DNA of 64,000 nt, from NCBI RefSeq assembly GCF_001499965.1, contig NZ_LQIT01000089.1:62001-126000 (forward strand), written 5' to 3'. The DNA comes from Mycobacterium sp. GA-2829 (GTDB lineage: Bacteria; Actinomycetota; Actinomycetes; Mycobacteriales; Mycobacteriaceae). The notes beneath the pieces were generated by a model. That model had not been told where the DNA came from. It was given only the letters and a program-made list of their open reading frames with translations, and did no database searches. Position numbers and translations under genes: made by a program. Numbering within the stretch: the stretch's first letter is position 1; the number at the start of each line of letters is the position of its first letter. Shown in pieces: positions 61,433 to 64,000 of the stretch.

Positions 61433-62119
61433 ATGGCCATCGATGTCCAGGTGTTGCGGGTGTTCACCGACCCCGACGGGAATCACGGCAATCCGCTCGG
61501 CGTCGTCGACGCTGCCGCCGTCGACCCTGCCGACCGGCAGCGGATCGCCCGCGAACTCAATTACAGCGAAACGATTTTCGTCGACATCCCGGATTCCGGT
61601 GCGACGAGTGCACACATCAGGATCTTCACCCCGGCGACCGAACTGCCCTTCGCCGGGCACCCCACCGTCGGCGCGGCGTGGTGGCTGCGCGCGAACGGTC
61701 TGCCGGTGCGCACACTGCAGGTGCCTGCCGGGATCGTCCAGGTGGGCGAGGACGGCGACCTCACCACAGTCCGGGCCCGCTCCGAATGGGCGCCGGAGTT
61801 CGCGTTCCACGACCTCGCCTCGACCGAGGAACTGGCTGCCGCCGACCCGTCGGACTTCTCCGACGACACCCATCACTACCTGTGGACATGGACCGACCGC
61901 GAGGCCGGGCACATCCGCGCGCGGATGTTCGCCCCGGACCTCGGCGTCCCCGAGGACGAGGCCACCGGTGCCGCCGCGATCCGCGTGACCGACTACCTCA
62001 GCCGAGATCTGACGATCGTGCAGGGCAAGGGGTCGGTGATCCAGACGGTCTGGAGCCCGGACGGCTGGGTTCGCATCGCGGGCCGCGTGGTCGCCGACAG
62101 CGACCGGCGCCTGGACTGA
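61433..62119 (+). CDS. PhzF-family isomerase/epimerase-like protein (Rv2716)
   Basis: 228 residues, shorter than canonical PhzF (about 280). The N-terminal FTDPDGNHGNPLGVVD and the catalytic-glutamate region NYSETIFVDIP are visible, and FTPATELPFAGHPTVGAAWW marks the second lobe. Homologs act as isomerases on small metabolites; no pathway is implied here. ATG 61433 is used. Convergent with nrdR, six bases apart. Confidence 0.87.
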   Translation: MAIDVQVLRVFTDPDGNHGNPLGVVDAAAVDPADRQRIARELNYSETIFVDIPDSGATSAHIRIFTPATELPFAGHPTVGAAWWLRANGLPVRTLQVPAGIVQVGEDGDLTTVRARSEWAPEFAFHDLASTEELAAADPSDFSDDTHHYLWTWTDREAGHIRARMFAPDLGVPEDEATGAAAIRVTDYLSRDLTIVQGKGSVIQTVWSPDGWVRIAGRVVADSDRRLD

Positions 62120-62125
62120 GCCGGG

Positions 62126-62587
62126 TCAGCCCGACCGGGCGCCCTGGTGGGCGCGCAGCGCCTCGATCTCGCGTTCGAAATCCGCGGCCGACTCGAAGGA
62201 CCGGTACACCGACGCGAACCGCAGGTAGGCGACCTCGTCGAGGTCGCGCAGCGGCCCAAGGATGGCCAGACCCACTTCGTGGCTGGGCACCTCCGGTGAC
62301 CCGGTGGCCCGGACCGCGTCCTCGACCTGCTGGGCGAGCTTGTTGAGGGCGTCGTCGTCGACCTGGCGGCCCTGACAGGCCCGGCGGACGCCCTTGATGA
62401 CCTTCTCGCGGCTGAACGGTTCGGTCACGCCGCTGCGTTTGACGACGGCGAGCACCGCGGTCTCGACGGTGGTGAAGCGTCGACCGCATTCCGGGCAGGA
62501 CCGACGTCGCCGGATCGCCTGTCCCTCATCGGTCTCCCGCGAGTCGACCACGCGGGAGTCGGGGTGACGGCAGAACGGACAGTGCAT
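62126..62587 (-). CDS. nrdR: Transcriptional repressor NrdR
   Basis: 153 residues (Rv2718c). Represses ribonucleotide reductase genes using an ATP/dATP cone domain. The N-terminal zinc ribbon uses Cys3/Cys6 and Cys31/Cys34 (HCPFC and CPECG), followed by the ATP-cone (VVKRSGVTEPFSREKVIKGV). ATG 62587. Conserved next to chiZ and lexA, tying DNA precursor supply and DNA damage response together. Confidence 0.95.
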   Translation of the reverse strand: MHCPFCRHPDSRVVDSRETDEGQAIRRRRSCPECGRRFTTVETAVLAVVKRSGVTEPFSREKVIKGVRRACQGRQVDDDALNKLAQQVEDAVRATGSPEVPSHEVGLAILGPLRDLDEVAYLRFASVYRSFESAADFEREIEALRAHQGARSG

Positions 62588-62756
62588 CACCGCTCCTTCG
62601 CCAGACCGCCGGGTGAGTGTCTCGAACCTCCCCGAGCCTACCCGGGCGGCACCACCACCGCCGACGGCCCGTGGCCACACCCACCCGATACTCGGGTGGG
62701 TGAGTGGCGCGAACGGCACCGCTGCACCACACCGCGATTCGCCGGCCACGACACCG

Positions 62757-63203
62757 TCAGCCGACGGGTGCGATCAGGGTCTGACCCGCGTCGAGCGCCG
62801 CGGACTCCAATTGGTTGAGCTCCCGGATACGTTCGACCACCGCACCGACGGGGGCGTCCGGCGCGACCCGCTGCGCCACCTGATGCAGGCTCTCCCCGGA
62901 CTGCACCTGGACCACGGCCAGTTCGGCGGGCACCGAGGCGTGCTCCCCCGCCAGGCCACCCAGGTTGGCGACCAGCCCGAGCCACACGGTGATCCCGCCG
63001 GCGAGCAGCGCCAACAGCACGGTTGTCGCGGGCGTGATGGGGCGGCGGCGGTGCGAGGCCCGCGACACCAGTACCCCGTTGCCCCGGTGCCGGACCGCCG
63101 CACCGGCGGGCCGCCCGGCTCGCGGGCGCCGCGTGGCGGTCGGTCGGCGGACGCCGCCTGCGGCGGGGATGTGCTGGCTCTGCCGCGCTTCGAGGATCGT
63201 CAT
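62757..63203 (-). CDS. chiZ: LysM-domain cell-wall hydrolase ChiZ (SOS-induced)
   Basis: 148 residues (Rv2719c). A basic, Arg-rich N-terminal half, one transmembrane segment (about residues 64-85) and a C-terminal LysM domain (VQSGESLHQVAQRVAPDAPV). In M. tuberculosis it is DNA-damage-induced and interferes with division. ATG 63203 is used. Divergent from lexA with a shared 185-base region holding SOS boxes. Confidence 0.9.
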   Translation of the reverse strand: MTILEARQSQHIPAAGGVRRPTATRRPRAGRPAGAAVRHRGNGVLVSRASHRRRPITPATTVLLALLAGGITVWLGLVANLGGLAGEHASVPAELAVVQVQSGESLHQVAQRVAPDAPVGAVVERIRELNQLESAALDAGQTLIAPVG

Positions 63204-63227
63204 GTCCTGCCCTTTCCCTGTGGCTGT

Positions 63228-63243
63228 TCGCTCTTGTGTTCGA
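63228..63243. promoter_or_regulatory. Degenerate SOS box near chiZ
   Basis: TCGCTC-TTGT-GTTCGA: right half-site perfect, left half with two mismatches to the mycobacterial consensus TCGAAC-N4-GTTCGA, 25 bases before the chiZ start codon. Confidence 0.5.
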
Positions 63244-63249
63244 ATGTAG

Positions 63250-63265
63250 TCGATCAGGTGTTCGA
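63250..63265. promoter_or_regulatory. SOS box between chiZ and lexA
   Basis: TCGATC-AGGT-GTTCGA, one mismatch to TCGAAC-N4-GTTCGA, placed to control chiZ. Confidence 0.7.
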
Positions 63266-63340
63266 TGGATAGAACGTGTGATCGAACTGTTGCGAACGAT
63301 AAGCGAAGGGTCTGACAAGCCGGTCGGGCCGCGACACGCG

Positions 63341-63356
63341 TCGAACACATGTTTGA
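63341..63356. promoter_or_regulatory. SOS box of lexA
   Basis: TCGAAC-ACAT-GTTTGA, one mismatch to the consensus, 32 bases before the lexA start. Matches the known autoregulatory LexA site of mycobacterial lexA. Confidence 0.88.
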
Positions 63357-63388
63357 TCATCGGCGCCCGGGCGACTAGATTCAGCGCC

Positions 63389-64000
63389 ATGAGCGACGAC
63401 AGCAGCGACACCCGGACCGGCGGCGGACGTCGCGCGGACGCCGGTCTCACGGAACGACAGCGCACCATTCTCGAGGTCATCCGCACCTCGGTGACCAGCC
63501 GCGGGTACCCGCCGAGCATCCGGGAGATCGGCGACGCGGTCGGCCTCAACTCGACCTCGTCGGTGGCCCATCAGCTACGCACCCTCGAACGCAAGGGTTA
63601 TCTCCGCCGCGATCCCAACCGGCCGCGCGCGGTCGACGTCCGGTTGTCCGACGAACCGGCGGCACCGGTGGTCACCACCGACGTCGCGGGAAGCGACGCG
63701 CTACCGGAGCCGACGTTCGTCCCGGTCCTCGGGCGCATCGCCGCCGGTGGGCCGATCCTGGCCGAAGAGGCCGTCGAGGACGTGTTCCCGCTCCCCCGCG
63801 AACTCGTCGGCGAGGGGTCGCTGTTCCTGCTCAAGGTCGTCGGCGAGTCGATGGTCGACGCCGCCATCTGCGACGGCGACTGGGTCGTCGTACGCCAGCA
63901 GGCCGTCGCCGACAACGGCGACATCGTCGCGGCCATGATCGACGGCGAGGCCACGGTCAAGACCTTCAAGCGGACCCGCGGTCAGGTGTGGCTGATGCCC
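63389..64000 (+). CDS. lexA: LexA repressor, 3' end cut by window edge
   Basis: 204 codons present (Rv2720). N-terminal winged HTH (about 21-85, PSIREIGDAVGLNSTSSVAH), then the self-cleavage domain with scissile Ala119-Gly120, nucleophile Ser154 (GESMVDAA) and Lys191. Represses the SOS regulon until RecA triggers cleavage. ATG 63389 is used. SOS boxes lie between it and chiZ. Confidence 0.95.
   Translation, partial: MSDDSSDTRTGGGRRADAGLTERQRTILEVIRTSVTSRGYPPSIREIGDAVGLNSTSSVAHQLRTLERKGYLRRDPNRPRAVDVRLSDEPAAPVVTTDVAGSDALPEPTFVPVLGRIAAGGPILAEEAVEDVFPLPRELVGEGSLFLLKVVGESMVDAAICDGDWVVVRQQAVADNGDIVAAMIDGEATVKTFKRTRGQVWLMP

Noticed and set aside
63282..63297. Fourth SOS box TCGAAC-TGTT-GCGAAC
   Set aside because: The right half does not match GTTCGA; one half-site only.

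Overview
The window reads as the chromosome of a rapidly growing mycobacterium (Mycolicibacterium or Mycobacterium sensu lato). It is GC-rich, uses many GTG starts with 4-base GTGA/ATGA overlaps, and its gene order closely follows the M. tuberculosis blocks Rv2611c-Rv2614c, Rv2670c-Rv2682c and Rv2689c-Rv2720. Lineage markers include AftC, PIM biosynthesis, a SigA/SigB/IdeR cluster, the coproporphyrin haem genes and a LexA/ChiZ SOS pair. Mtb locus names are from memory of gene order, not from a search.

Layout. 1-5.2 kb (minus): thrS, HIT-family AP4A phosphorylase, pgsA and patA (cut by the window edge), tightly coupled for phosphatidylinositol mannoside synthesis, preceded by a small membrane protein and a hotdog thioesterase. 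5.3-10 kb: an accessory island with a DUF1990 protein that lacks a normal start codon, a GAF-ANTAR regulator, a holin-X/DUF3618 membrane pair, a large unrecognised exported acidic repeat protein behind an AT-rich segment, and a small secreted protein closed by a textbook terminator. 10-15 kb: four tRNA genes, an AraC regulator, an SRPBCC protein, an HTH-Clp_N protein preceded by twin palindromic operators, a decayed F420-type oxidoreductase gene, an MPT63-like secreted protein, a GNAT enzyme and a ZapE ATPase. 15-19 kb: RibD-like reductase, a hydrolase-fold lipoprotein without its nucleophile, aftC and msrB. 19-31.7 kb: a GGDEF-EAL c-di-GMP enzyme, the coproporphyrin-dependent haem genes hemE-hemY-hemQ, DUF3000, RNase D, PhoD-like phosphatase, dxs and nhaA. 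31.7-36.4 kb: a second gene remnant, then a CdaR regulator divergent from a symporter/small membrane protein/D-amino-acid dehydrogenase operon. 36.3-45.5 kb: RNA methyltransferase, APC permease, CeoB/CeoC K+ uptake regulators, DUF3159, OB-fold protein, dut and small conserved actinobacterial genes. 45.5-64 kb: cei, suhB, ppgK, sigA, a methyltransferase/RidA pair, sigB, ideR, sthA, PAC2, PhzF-like, nrdR, chiZ and lexA (cut by the window edge).

The conserved part joins envelope lipid and arabinan synthesis with housekeeping and stress-response control (SigA, SigB, IdeR, LexA, NrdR). The most unusual pieces are the exported repeat protein at 7.4-9.4 kb, the HTH-Clp_N gene with paired operators, the regulator/transporter/dehydrogenase module at 32-36 kb, a perfect CRP-type palindrome before cei, and a 25-bp triple repeat at a convergent gene junction.
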